Shown: positions 49,840-60,265 of the stretch, in pieces
Numbering within the stretch: position 1 is the stretch's first letter
How the letters are laid out: the number at the start of each line of letters is the position of its first letter
NCBI GenBank assembly: GCA_963995505.1
Contig: OZ023187.1
Location: forward strand, 2,735,501-2,799,500
Reading direction: 5' to 3'
DNA length: 64,000 nt
Source: Hypericum androsaemum
Lineage: Eukaryota > Streptophyta > Magnoliopsida > Malpighiales > Hypericaceae
The notes under the pieces: model-generated
What the model saw: only the letters and a program-made list of their open reading frames with translations
Database searches by the model: none
Told to the model about the DNA's origin: nothing
Translations under genes and position numbers: made by a program

Positions 49840-49888
49840 TTTCGGACAGAAATGATTTTTTTTTGAAGGTTTTCGGACAGAAATGATT
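49840..49888 (-). mobile_element. Ultra-short insertion (oligo-T/GAAGGT) with 18-bp direct repeats
   Basis: TTTCGGACAGAAATGATT occurs at 49840-49857 and 49871-49888. Between them are 13 bases, T7 followed by GAAGGT. On the minus strand this is ACCTTC plus A7, the same 3' end as the SINE at 29211. Confidence 0.65.
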
Positions 49889-50797
49889 CGATTAATTGGT
49901 GTTCACACCTCCATAGAATATACAAAAAAATGTTCCATTCTATTAATACGTCTCTTATCGATCTCAGTAAAATTACTCCGGATTTGGTGGTAATAATGAG
50001 GGAAATGCTTACTAGTAATCTGCAGTTTCCATCAGTTAGTCTCAAGAGTTTTAGATAAAATAATTTAGATCATGTATTTTTGTAGATTTTTTGTTAGCAC
50101 TTGTAGTTCTACTACTTAGTTGCTTGTGTGGCTTACAACATAAACAAAGTCCGGTAAGGGGTAGATTTGAATTCTTTGAAAGTTTAAATTTTACAAATGA
50201 AATTAGTATCATTTAGAAAATTATTCTTAAATAGAATAAAAATGCTGACTATCAACAAGAAAGGTTTAAAAAATTCTTCTTGCTATCACTAAAAGAGAAT
50301 GAGGGGGCATAGAAAATTCGAAACATCAAACACTACATTTTAAAAGCAACTTGACTATTATTTGAGGTCAATCAAGACCCATTGCTTTCCTTGGGCACCA
50401 ATCCATCCACTTTTTATAATAACAAAAAAATCATCTTAACTTTGACATTTTTTTCTAGTTGATTATCGATTAAACTTTCCATTTGAAAGTTACAATATAA
50501 TTCTTTCGATTCATTGATAACACAACAGTGTTAAATAATTCTTGAATAATTTTGTTATCATTAAAAAATCTTATTCGATTTAAATTTGAATTAATTAACT
50601 ATGTAAGTATGGAGTTATCCATATTATCAACAACAAAAAGTTCAAAATGCCTTTCTCGTCCATCCCTCAATCTCCCTAGTCGTACTTGGGAAGCAAGTCT
50701 CTCCTTCCCAACTCTTCATCAATTAATAACTAATTAACAATGGCAAATAGGATAAGGGTAGTCTAAGTCTGTGATTCAATAATGGATTTTTTTATTT
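49889..50797. other. AT-rich intergenic sequence
   Basis: Nothing is recognised. Confidence 0.4.
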
Positions 50798-50851
50798 AAT
50801 CAACCTAAGTGGTTGATTAAATTTCAAAAAAAAATCAACCTAAGTGGTTGA
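50798..50851 (+). mobile_element. Ultra-short A-tailed insertion with 19-bp direct repeats
   Basis: AATCAACCTAAGTGGTTGA occurs at 50798-50816 and exactly again at 50833-50851. The 16 bases between are TTAAATTTC plus A7. Confidence 0.65.
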
Positions 50852-50895
50852 ACTTCAGGATCGTGGATGTAACTAGTTCGTCAAAGAAATGTTAA

Positions 50896-50988
50896 TATTA
50901 GTAAAATGGTTATTTTTTTTTGGAAAAGGTAGAATATATTGTTATATAAAGAGTATATACATGTAATATGTATTAGTAAAATGGTTAT
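50896..50988 (-). mobile_element. Short insertion (oligo-T led) with 18-bp direct repeats
   Basis: TATTAGTAAAATGGTTAT occurs at 50896-50913 and 50971-50988. The 57 bases between start TTTTTTTGGAAAAGGTAG, so on the minus strand the inserted RNA copy ends CTACCTTTTCC plus A7. It is only 45 bp from the previous short insertion. Confidence 0.65.
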
Positions 50989-51527
50989 GGATGGCATATT
51001 TCGTTAATTTTAGTTCAATTTAAACTCCTAAAAATATAACTGTGATAAACTTGGTAGAGAAACTATCGGAACATGAGTCCCCAAGTTTTGGTGTTCTAAT
51101 TAAATCACCAAACATAGGTATTATAAATCAACAATTTCATCAAATCATGAATGAGTTATTCTAATTTAACCAAGATATATCGAATTCGAGGCACTGAAAA
51201 TACAACAGTGTTAAATAATTATAGAAAAAACTTTGTCATCATTCAAAAGTTTTATCGATCTAAAGTATAGATTAGTCGACCCATATGATATGAACCAAAA
51301 ATTATAGGTATTATAAAGTGAATAAAAAATGTAACGTACAAATCTTGCAGAAAACAAGAAGAGGAGTGGAAAAACAGATCAATGACAAGAAATTGGTCAC
51401 ATTCTTCCTCGTCAAGTCCAATGATACTAACAAGAAAGCTGGACCAAGTTGGCTCTTTTTTGCCGATATTCAGAGTCGTGTAATATCGGGCCCAGCCCCT
51501 ATTTTAGGTTGCTGCAGAATCTTCCCT
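50989..51527. other. 3' flank of the broken GRAS copy
   Basis: Ends in sequence similar to the 3'UTR of the intact paralogue. No gene is recognised. Confidence 0.4.
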
Positions 51528-53886
51528 ATGCAGCCACACAACAAGACGAAGCATACAGAAAGCATCCACTGCCCATCTCGATCAATCATGAAATCCTTAT
51601 GGTAATGAGACTTCATTTTATCCCTGAACTGACTCAAGAGCTCTGCATCAAGCGGGACGGGCTCGAATCCCGCGCGCAAGGTCCTCGCCTGCCACAGCTT
51701 GTATGTCTCAGGCCTCTCGACCCTCTCCGAACCTTGGCATGCTATCGCATTGATAGCCTCGCGGTCGTAGAACTCAGCCTCGACGATCTCCCTCGATGGA
51801 TCATCACGGGCCAGAGTGCAGTGGAAGATGTCATAAACCAAGGAGAAGTGGAAGAGTGCCTCCCGGAACCTCGTAATGAAGAAGGGGGAGTTGTAGAAAC
51901 CATTGATCACAGAAAAGTAAAATATCATAGGGTTCATCTTCCTGATCAAGTTCAGGACAGCATCCCTGGGGCAGTCACCTTCTTCTTCTGTTTCGTCGAG
52001 TAGGTTCCTGAACTGGCACAGAGAGTTAACAGCAAGAAACTCGTCGTTCTTAAGGTTGAGATCTTCGATTTAGATGTTCTCCCAGTTCTGCTCAGCAATA
52101 AGATGGTACTCGAACGTAACATTGAACTGCTTACAGTACTTAGCCAGGCGGCGTCCAGTCTCCTCGATTCTTTCTGCTGACCTAAAACTGCGCTGAGGCA
52201 GCTCTATCTCGGTTATCCGTAGCTTCGGAGGCCCTCCGGGCCTTGAGGAGAGGAATTCAATGAGGATAGGCCAACGGTAGCCATATATGATACCGAAACT
52301 TCTCCCCGTTCTCTCAATTGAACCTTCTCCCTATCCCTCTCTCTCTCTCTCAACCCTTCCCCGTCGTCTTCTGTCAAACTTCTCCCACAGAGCAGGCGGC
52401 CACCGGTGCTCCTCCACCCTTCTCCCGTCGTTCGACGTTGCACACCATCACTGCTACTCTGACGTCGCCGTCCGCCGAGGACTTGTCGAAGAAGATTCGG
52501 AAGCCGTACACCATCACCGAGTCGGGGGAGAGCTGGACGGACCCGAGCACGACAAGTTCCTCGAAGCCCTCAAGCTGTAATTATCTCTCCCTTTCTCGTT
52601 CAATTAGGGTTTCTGCTTCGGATTTGTACCGTTTCTTGTGGTTAATTTGTTGGTTTTTGATGAATTGATTGACTTAAAATGAAATTTGTAGATGTGTTTA
52701 GTTGAAACGATATGCAACCATGGCAGAGGAAGCTGCATGTTCTGGGATTAGTGGATGGATTAAAAATCAAAATGGGCCAAAGTAAAAAAAAAGTCAAATT
52801 TGTTCACTCGGTTAACCGCCACACCGATCGTATAAAAAATCAACCCACTAGCCTGATACACTGTCGAAAAAAGTGGAAGAGTAGCAAACGTCGGCGTCAT
52901 TGCTAGGAAATATTGTCCATCGGCGTCGGTGACAAATTTAGACAAAAAACCATGAACCCGAACAATCCTCAGCCCTACTCCTTGGACCATTAACTGAGCT
53001 ATCTTCATCTAATGTCTTATCTTTCATAGTACTTTTGAATTGTCTTCCTTTTTCGCTGAGGCAAACTTGTAGCTGCCAAGATCAACAACCGGTGGATTAG
53101 GACTAGGGAGGAACTTGCTAGCTTCTTCTAACCCCTTATTGTACAACAATATCGAATCACTGTCACCGAACATTTTTTGCACCATCTCACTAGCAGAAGT
53201 ACCAGAAATACCACCAGCAGAACTATACAAGTAAGTTGAAGCATTCTCCGATGGCTGCAAATTTAGCGGCATATCATTATCACCAGTGCCACCATTGGGA
53301 AGATACGCTCCAGCACCACCAACCAAATTGGCTCAAAAGCAGGGCCGCTGGTGGAGGCTATGTCAGTGCTAATTCCAATGCGGGTATTGGTGCTAGAAAT
53401 GGTGTTGAAATCGACATTTGAGCTAACCGAAGGCGGGTATTGCTGGCCAAGTACATCATAAAGAGATTTCTCCATGGCTGTCAGCGCAATAAGATCATCA
53501 AACATGTATGGCATTTCTTCTATATCCTCCTCCAACAGCATATCACCTATGTACTTCAAGAGTGGATTAGAAGAGGAGTCACTGTTGCCAGGAGAGGCGA
53601 CCTCTCCCTCAGGACTCCAACTCAACCCCAATGAGACGTTAGACGACTCTCCCCCAACCGGGCTTGGATCCATGGCCTCGTTGCTGTGATCAAAAGGGCC
53701 AACGCCGGTACTCGAGGTGAAAGATAGATCAAAATGGTTCTGTTCAGGATCAAATGGAAGGTCTATGAAGTTGAGATCAGGGGAAGGGATATTGGATATG
53801 GATCCATTTTTGGCATACGGGTAAAGATCATAATTGGTAGAGTTGCCAACTACATCAATCTCATAACCCTTTTGATTTGAGTCCAT
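51528..53886 (-). pseudogene. Broken tandem duplicate of the second GRAS gene
   Basis: The N-terminal part (53886 to about 52974) starts MDSNQKGYEIDVVGN and keeps the LISCL motif (LLKYIGDMLLEEDIEEMPYMFDDL). A frameshift lies near 53320. The next frame (QPSENASTYLYSSAGG) runs to about 53024. The middle of the gene, corresponding to the basic patch and first part of the GRAS domain, is replaced by foreign sequence (about 52297-52973). The C-terminal part (about 52296 down to 51528) keeps ERIEETGRRLAKYCK, RDAVLNLIRKMNP, and TRFREALFHF. It has an in-frame stop before IEDLNL (near 52072). A deletion removes the SAW tail (WML then SVCF instead of QGWKG). It cannot encode a working GRAS protein. Confidence 0.93.
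52300..52680 (+). pseudogene. Captured fragment of a REVEILLE (RVE/LHY-like MYB) gene: leader, exon end and intron start
   Basis: On the plus strand, opposite to the GRAS gene, a CT-rich leader-like stretch (52330-52350) is followed by a frame reading SAEDLSKKIRKPYTITESG, then ESWT. After a 1-bp shift near 52535 it reads PEHDKFLEALKL. This is the N-terminal start of the SHAQKYF-type MYB domain of RVE proteins (family pattern IRKPYTITK..E.WT..EHDKFLEAL.LFDRDW). The exon ends at a preserved donor, CT|GTAATT, at 52576, followed by intron-like sequence. Intron retention means it arrived as genomic DNA, not as a processed mRNA. It is a non-functional fragment. Confidence 0.8.
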
Positions 53887-54174
53887 GATCCTCTATAAAG
53901 ATTCCACCTTTCCTATTAAACAAAGAAAAGCCAACTCCTTTGAAGTTCTAGCTCTAAGATACTACATAAGCTTAAAAAACTCAAACTTCAAGCAAAATAC
54001 TGAAATAGCAAATTCGTAACCTAACCCATATAGAAAAATCCCTCAAGTAAGGCAATAAGTCAACCATCTGATTCAAGTAAAGATCCTCTAGAACTAAAGA
54101 AAGCCAAGCAACCTCAAGCCTAACTATAAAAAAAAGCCAAATAATAGGCATGAATGATGATACTGGTACCAAAT

Positions 54175-54799
54175 TGTGATACCCCGCAAATGATATGTAT
54201 TGTTTGAAATGCTTAAGTGATTTGATTTGACTATCCATATCAATAAGGTGCACCTTCTTTTCCGGCACACATCTTGAGAGAACTCCAAGGTTAAACGCGT
54301 TTGGCTGGGAGTAGGATCATGATGGGTGACCTCCTGGAAAATTTCTGGGATGTGTGTGAGTGAGAACAGAACACGCTAGAAAAGACCAGTGTTGGTCTGT
54401 GGAGACAGTCGGTCGGATCACGGGGTGTTACATTTAGTATCAGAGCATCACCTCGGCTAGTACGGTGTGGTTTGGGGATCGAACGCACCAGAAGACGAGG
54501 GATTCTGGGACTGACTGATTCTGGCGCGACGAGGTCGTCGCATATTTAAGGAGGGGTGAATGTGATACCCCGTAAATGATATGTACTGTCTGAAATGCTT
54601 AAGTGATTTGATTTGGCTATCTATATCAACAAAGTGCACATTCTTTTCCGGCACACATCCTGAGAGAACTCCAAGGTTAAACGCGTTTGGTCGGGAGTAG
54701 GATCAGGATGGGTGACCTCCTGGGAAGTTTTCGGGATACGTGTGAGTAAGGACAAAACACGCTGGAAAAAACCTGTGTTGGTCTGTGGAGACAGTCGGT
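54175..54799 (+). mobile_element. Cassandra-type TRIM retrotransposon, 3' end truncated
   Basis: LTR 1 (54175-54432, TGTGATACCCCG...GGGGTGTTACA) is followed by a primer-binding site TAGTATCAGAGC (54435-54446), a roughly 115-bp interior, a purine tract AGGAGGGGTGAA, and LTR 2 from 54561. LTR 2 loses homology after GACAGTCGG near 54799, about 20 bp short of its end. Both LTRs contain a 5S rRNA-like block, the Cassandra hallmark. The element sits in what was the 5'UTR intron of the broken GRAS copy. Confidence 0.92.
54263..54350 (+). other. 5S rRNA-derived segment in Cassandra LTR 1
   Basis: AACTCCAAGGTTAAACGCG, GGGAGTAGGATCATGATG and GGGTGACCTCCTGG match the order of the 3' two thirds of plant 5S rRNA, including the internal Pol III promoter region. 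The second LTR repeats this at about 54649-54735. It is not a 5S rRNA gene: it lies inside the LTR and is diverged. Confidence 0.85.
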
Positions 54800-54960
54800 T
54801 TGAGACCCGGCTCAAGTAGCAAGATAGTTGTTCTAAATTAAACAAGAGCTCGAGTTCGATTTATTGGGCGAGAGCTTTTGCTACCCGGCTCAAACCTGAA
54901 TTAGTCAGCTACCAAGTGTTCGGATATTATGCGGTATCAACCAAAAAAAGTGGCAAAGGG
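54800..54960 (+). mobile_element. Possible SINE abutting the truncated Cassandra LTR
   Basis: CCGGCTCAAGTAGCAAG resembles an A box, and GAGTTCGATTTA about 45 bp later resembles a B box. The unit may end at CAACCAAAAAAAGTGG (near 54940). No target duplication was found, so the call is weak. Confidence 0.3.
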
Positions 54961-55179
54961 TGAGGCAGAATCCGTAACTGTAGCCCGGAACCGGGTTCAA
55001 ACCTTCAAAACTATTGTTGTGGGAAAAAAGAAGTAATTCTCACCTTAAACATCTATAATAGGAGTAAATTTATCTACCTATATGGAAAACTCTTACCGTA
55101 CAAGGTAAAAAAAAGTACAAAGGTTTAGAATTCAAGATTTTTTTCACTTTGGAATTGCAGAAAAGTACCTCTGGAACGC

Positions 55180-55240
55180 TTCACCAGAGAAACAGGGCCG
55201 TCTTTGGTTCTTTCCCTTTTGTCTCTTATTTTCTAAAAGA
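55180..55240 (-). pseudogene. Leader exon remnant of the broken GRAS copy
   Basis: AACAGGGCCGTCTTTGG and CCTTTTGTCTCTTATTTTC match leader exon 1 of the intact paralogue (about 48205-48255). This shows that the duplication included the 5'UTR and that Cassandra inserted in the leader intron. Confidence 0.7.
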
Positions 55241-56979
55241 CGAAGAATCAGAATGATCTCCAAGAAGAAAGAAACATGCAACTACGTGATAAAAAGTCTT
55301 GGTCCCGAGTCGGGACCAGTGTTAAAATGTGATAACCCCTCTATCGTAATAACTGATACTTTTTCAAAAAAAATTAGTGTAAAATTTCGGTCCCAATTTT
55401 CGCATAAAGTGATATTTTTGAATAAATACATATATTTTTACGTACTTTGCAAATTTGCAAATTATTTTAAGATGTTAATTTATGCTAGATTTTCTTGTTT
55501 GATAATTTTTACGTCATCATTCATCTTTTAAATTATTTTCAAATAGTTCTTTTGATCGATGTCTTGTTTATAAAAAAATTTCAATCGAGTGTAGCATTTG
55601 AATAACGCTATAAACTGAGATTTAAGGTATCTCGTGACTTTTATTTGCACTTTTATTTGATTGATTCAAAATTGCATCAACAATATCTTGTTCGTTCGGA
55701 GTGTAACAGATAGACAGGTCTTGGTCAAGTGAGAATTACACAATCATTTTTTTGTAATAATAAAATGTAAACCTCTTTTATATGATAACCTCTCTAAAGT
55801 GATAATTTTCTCCGGTCCCAACCATATCACTTTAGAGAAGTTTTACTGGAATCCAAATTCCACGTGGTCTCGTTGCTCCTCTGACTCATCAGGACAAAAC
55901 CAGTCTTCTTGTATGGAACAAAACCATGTCTTGTTTTGGTACAAACAATATATTCAGTTTGACTAATCTGAGTTTTTTTTTCATTTAGCAAATATACAAA
56001 ATTTTCAAAAATTAATAATTTTAGATCATAAAATAACCATGCAACTTATTAATTTCGGACTTAAGAGTGTCCATTGAGGCGGCATGATCGGAAATGTTTG
56101 ATTTGCTATCTACGCGGTGATGATGTGGGGCATTTGACTTCTCCAAAACCAAATGATCTTTTAAGAAGAGCGAAGCAACCAAGAGCTTCTCATTCATGCC
56201 ATCATGCCATCATACTCCGAGTCTAAGAATAGTTAAGGTGGTCAAATTCAGTGAAGAATTTGACCGGTCAGAATATAATTTTGTATATTGATTCACTTTG
56301 TGATAGAGTGAACTAGAAAGGACAGTTTTGTTACGTCCATAATCGATTGCTTTTGTACTCTGTGTATACCTTTTCCTCTACTAATACAATATTTTAACTT
56401 ATCAACAACAAAAAAAAGGAGTGCCCACTGAAAAATCTACGCATTGTTCCAATCAGACTAAAAGAGTGGTATTCTCAAAATTTGAATCCTAAATCTTAGT
56501 TAAACTAAAAAAATTATTAATTAATTGATTTGTTTGCAACACTTTATGATAGTAACTAGCAAAAAAATTATATAAATTTTCAAAGAGATACCACTTATGT
56601 AGTGGTATTATTATATTTATGCCTGGCCACTGCCAATTAAGTATTTACGATTTTTGCACTACTTTTGTTAGTGGGACAATCAATCAGAGGGCGTCGAAAT
56701 GGACTGTCAACTTCGTTGATCTCTGATATTCCACCTTTTTTTTCCAGAATTATTGGTTATTAATAATAAGGCAAATATCCAGTTTGAACATACGTAATTT
56801 CGACCATTTCATGTCAGAACCCATGAATAAGTTGCCTAAATTACGTCATAGTATCGGCATCGCTGTTCATGCAGCTTTTCTTGAATTTGCTACACCAGCA
56901 ACTAAGCCCCTAATGCAGCATCCGTTACTTATTTACTCGTTGGAAGGAAAAAACCTGTTATTTCTAGCTCTTGACTATA
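55241..56979. other. Upstream part of the duplicated segment, AT-rich
   Basis: Carries scattered similarity to the region upstream of the intact GRAS gene, such as GGACAATCAATCAGAGGG near 56672. Around 56330-56420 the sequence ends TATCAACAACAAAAAAAAGG and may be an old LINE 3' end. No gene is recognised. Confidence 0.4.
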
Positions 56980-57351
56980 TGTTAGAATCTCCATATCCAA
57001 CCCAAAACACTAAGGCAATGGCTTGGTAGATTTTTCACACTTATAAACTTACCCCCACTCGTGTTTTAATCGATGTGAGATTCTCAACACGCCCCCTCAA
57101 ACGAGACCCATCTCGGATCGAAGATTGCACTGGCTTTGACTTCACCAAAGTGCGGCACGGGCTTTGACTTCACCAACGTGCGAGAAATGGGGGTCGTGCG
57201 AGTTCAACAATGGGCACGGGATCAAGCCGCTCTGATACCATGTTAGAATCTCCATATCCAACCCAAAACCTTAAAGCGATGGGTTGGTGTATTTTTCACA
57301 CTTATAAACTTGCCCCCCACTCGTGTTTTAACCGATGTGAGATTCTTAACA
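56980..57351 (-). mobile_element. Complete TRIM retrotransposon with 5-bp target duplication
   Basis: On the minus strand, two roughly 110-bp LTRs of the form TGTTRAGAATC...GATTCTAACA lie at 57241-57351 (5' LTR) and 56980-57089 (3' LTR). The primer-binding site TGGTATCAGAGC lies directly next to the 5' LTR (complement of 57229-57240). A purine tract GAGGGGGCG precedes the 3' LTR. The 5-bp repeat CTATA flanks both ends (56975-56979 and 57352-57356). No coding capacity, total 372 bp. It lies just beyond the stop codon of the xylose isomerase pseudogene. Confidence 0.95.
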
Positions 57352-59129
57352 CTATATCAATAAGTGGGTCGAAGGCCGGATCGGTCAACAGTCGTGTTCC
57401 GTTGTCTAGATAGCAGACTGGAATATCATCTCCGTGAGTTCCTGCAATGCGAACGACAGAGGTCACAGTCGAGAAGACAACAGAAGACGGCGAGTCCGAC
57501 GATCGCCACCCGAGGCCGCCAGGAGAATGGGGAAGCTAAAGGTTGATCTACTTAACCGAGAAGAAGACAACAAGCGATAGAAGTAGATGGACGAGATTAA
57601 GACAGAACAAAAGTGAAATTGATTCAGATTGAAGCAAAAACGAGCAGATTATGCAAGAGAAACACCAAGTTTTCTCTCTTTAAGGACGAGTGAACGATTT
57701 TTCTTTAAAAAAATGTTCGGGATAGGTAGGATTAAAAGCGTACCTGCTTTACGGATGCAACCTTGGGCTCGCCCCATTCCATGGCTTTCTTCTCGAGCAT
57801 TTCAAAGTCGCCCTTTCCAGCCTGCCAATATTTGCACAACCAGCTTAAGATAAATATAGAAGGGAAATGCGAGAAGAGCCAATTGATCGGTTGGATAAAA
57901 ACACACCTCTATCTGTGCACCAAGTTCCGTGTCAAAACTCGGATACCTCTTCCGAACAAGCTCAGCAAGGGAACCATCCTTCAATACGGAACCGTTTGTG
58001 ATCACAATCAAGAACATGTCTTATGTATGCAACTACAGAGAACGCAACGAGATGTGATCTCACCTCAATCAGCTTGGCAGCATTTCGCAGACCACGAGCC
58101 AGAGTATCCATGCCACTGATATGAGCGATGAATAGGTCCTCAACATCTGTGCTCTCTCAGCGTCTGTCATAGCAAAGACGATATTTAGGATGTTGGGTGT
58201 CTTTAGACGATATTCACAGTAAGCATATGAGTGGGTAAACTTACAATTTTGCATCAAAATTGAATCCGCTTGGTGCTAGTCCTCCCTGTTTCATACCAAA
58301 ATAGATATTACCATTTTAGAAGTAGGACGAAAAAGGAAAAAACAAACACCGAAGTTCTTACACCTAGCTCCGGACTAAGAAAGAGAAAAGAGGGTATGAA
58401 GTCAGATCCACAAATCGCGATAGCTGATACATTGAATCAAGCTAGATGACTATACTACCTGGTATGCATGTAACGGGGATGTACAAATAACTGAGCTGTG
58501 CCCCACAAGGGATGGATCTTGGTTCCCTGGAAGGAACAGACTACAGAGGAATCAAAAAAGAGTAGCGACGATGGTTAACCAATGAAAAATGATATAGGCG
58601 TTCGAAAAGGGAAAGAGGCGAACAAAACAGTTTGATAACAGATAACCTCCAATTCATTTCACTAACATATACTCAAGCACACATTGAAAAGTTTGAAATA
58701 AGTGGCAGTTAGTCATCATTCCTATGATGAACAGATGGATTGAACTTGCAATGTTTGGCAGACAAGTAAACAAGCAATTTATGAAAATTTCATAAGCTTG
58801 CCTGAAGCTCTTTAGCAAGTGCAACAATTTCATCCAAGTATTTATTTGATTCCTGTGGGAAAGAGATATGATACATCAGAGTTGGATATACTTCAACCAC
58901 AATATAAATAGTTTAAGATGGAGAAAGGGGAAACTGCACTCGCCTCAAGAGTCGTTCCCTCTGGAGCAATATCCCTATCATGAAAACACCATAGATCAAC
59001 TCCAAGCTTGTTTATGAACTCGAAGTTCGCTCTCACTAAAATCACAGATTAGGAAGCAAAGGACGAACGGAGATCGGTATACAAATATCAATGAAGAAAT
59101 ATTTGTTGTTGTCGGAGGTGTTGTACTTG

Positions 59130-59607
59130 TCGATTGATCCATCTGCTTTGTATTTCCTTTTAAGGATCCACTTGCAACCTAAAAGTTTGCAACCTGGTGG
59201 GAGATCCACGATTTTCCACGTGTGATTTTGCGTGATGAATTCTATCTCACTATTGATAGCTTCTTTCCAAAGAGGAGCATCTGGACTTGATAATGCCTCT
59301 TGGATTGTCCCAGGTTCATTTTCTAACATATAATTTAGAAAATCTGGACCAAACGACTTGGCTACTTTGGTCTTCTTACTCCGTCTAGGTTCCTCAGCAC
59401 ATTGATCAGAGCCTTGTGTAGCTTCATAACTTCTATTGTTTGAGCTTACTTCTTTCGTTTCCTTTTTAGGAAAGATATTCTCAAAGAATGTTGCATTCCT
59501 TGATTCCATGACCATTCCCTCGTTGATTTCAGGATTTTCAGACTTGTGCACTAGAAATCGGTAGGCGCTACTGTTGTAAGCATATCCGATGAAAATGTAG
59601 TCAATGG
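59130..59607 (-). pseudogene. Inverted integrase-RT segment of the copia element
   Basis: It reads on the minus strand from TKTIDYIFIGYA to KYKADGSIDKY. The plus-strand RT resumes at VAKGFKQKEG, which is exactly the sequence expected after DKYKAR in copia polyproteins. The segment is therefore an inversion of the element's own adjacent sequence, not a second element. Confidence 0.8.
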
Positions 59608-60265
59608 TCTTGGTAGCTAAAGGGTTCAAACAGAAGGAAGGATATGATTTCTTTGACACGTATTCGCCGGTCACAAGAATCACATCTATTAGAGTGCTCA
59701 TAGCTGTTGCAGCACTCTATAACCTCAAGATACATCAGATGGATGTAAAAACAGCTTTCCTAAATGGAGAACTGGAAGAGGAGATATATATAGGACAACC
59801 TGAAGGGTTTGTTGCCCCCGGACAAGAACATAAGGTATGCAAGCTGGTCAAATCACTGTACGGGCTGAAACAGGTGCCGAAACAGTGACATGCGAAATTT
59901 GACAGAACAATGATGTCAAATGGCTTTAAGATCAATGAGTGTGATAAATGTGTATACATTAAAGGCACACCTGATGCTTACGTAATTGTATGTCTGTATG
60001 TAGACGACATGCTAATCACGGGAAGTAGTAATGATCTTATCGTAAAAACTAAGAACATGTTAAAGAACAACTTTGACATGAAAGATATGGGTCTAGCTGA
60101 CGTCATACTAGAGATTAAAATCTCTAGGATAACTGAAGGAATTGTCTTGTCACAATCTCACTACGTTGAGAATGTACTCAAGAAATTCGATGCTTTTGAC
60201 AAACCTCCGGCTAAGACTCCGGTAGACCTGAGTCTACACTTAGCTAAAAATAGAGGAGACCCAGT

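Noticed and set aside
54263..54350. 5S rRNA gene
   Set aside because: It is present in both LTRs, diverged, and flanked by Cassandra-specific sequence, so it belongs to the retrotransposon.
59042..59701. 219-codon minus-strand frame as a separate host gene
   Set aside because: It is the inverted integrase-RT part of the copia element. Its first 30 codons are only the antisense of the neighbouring plus-strand RT.
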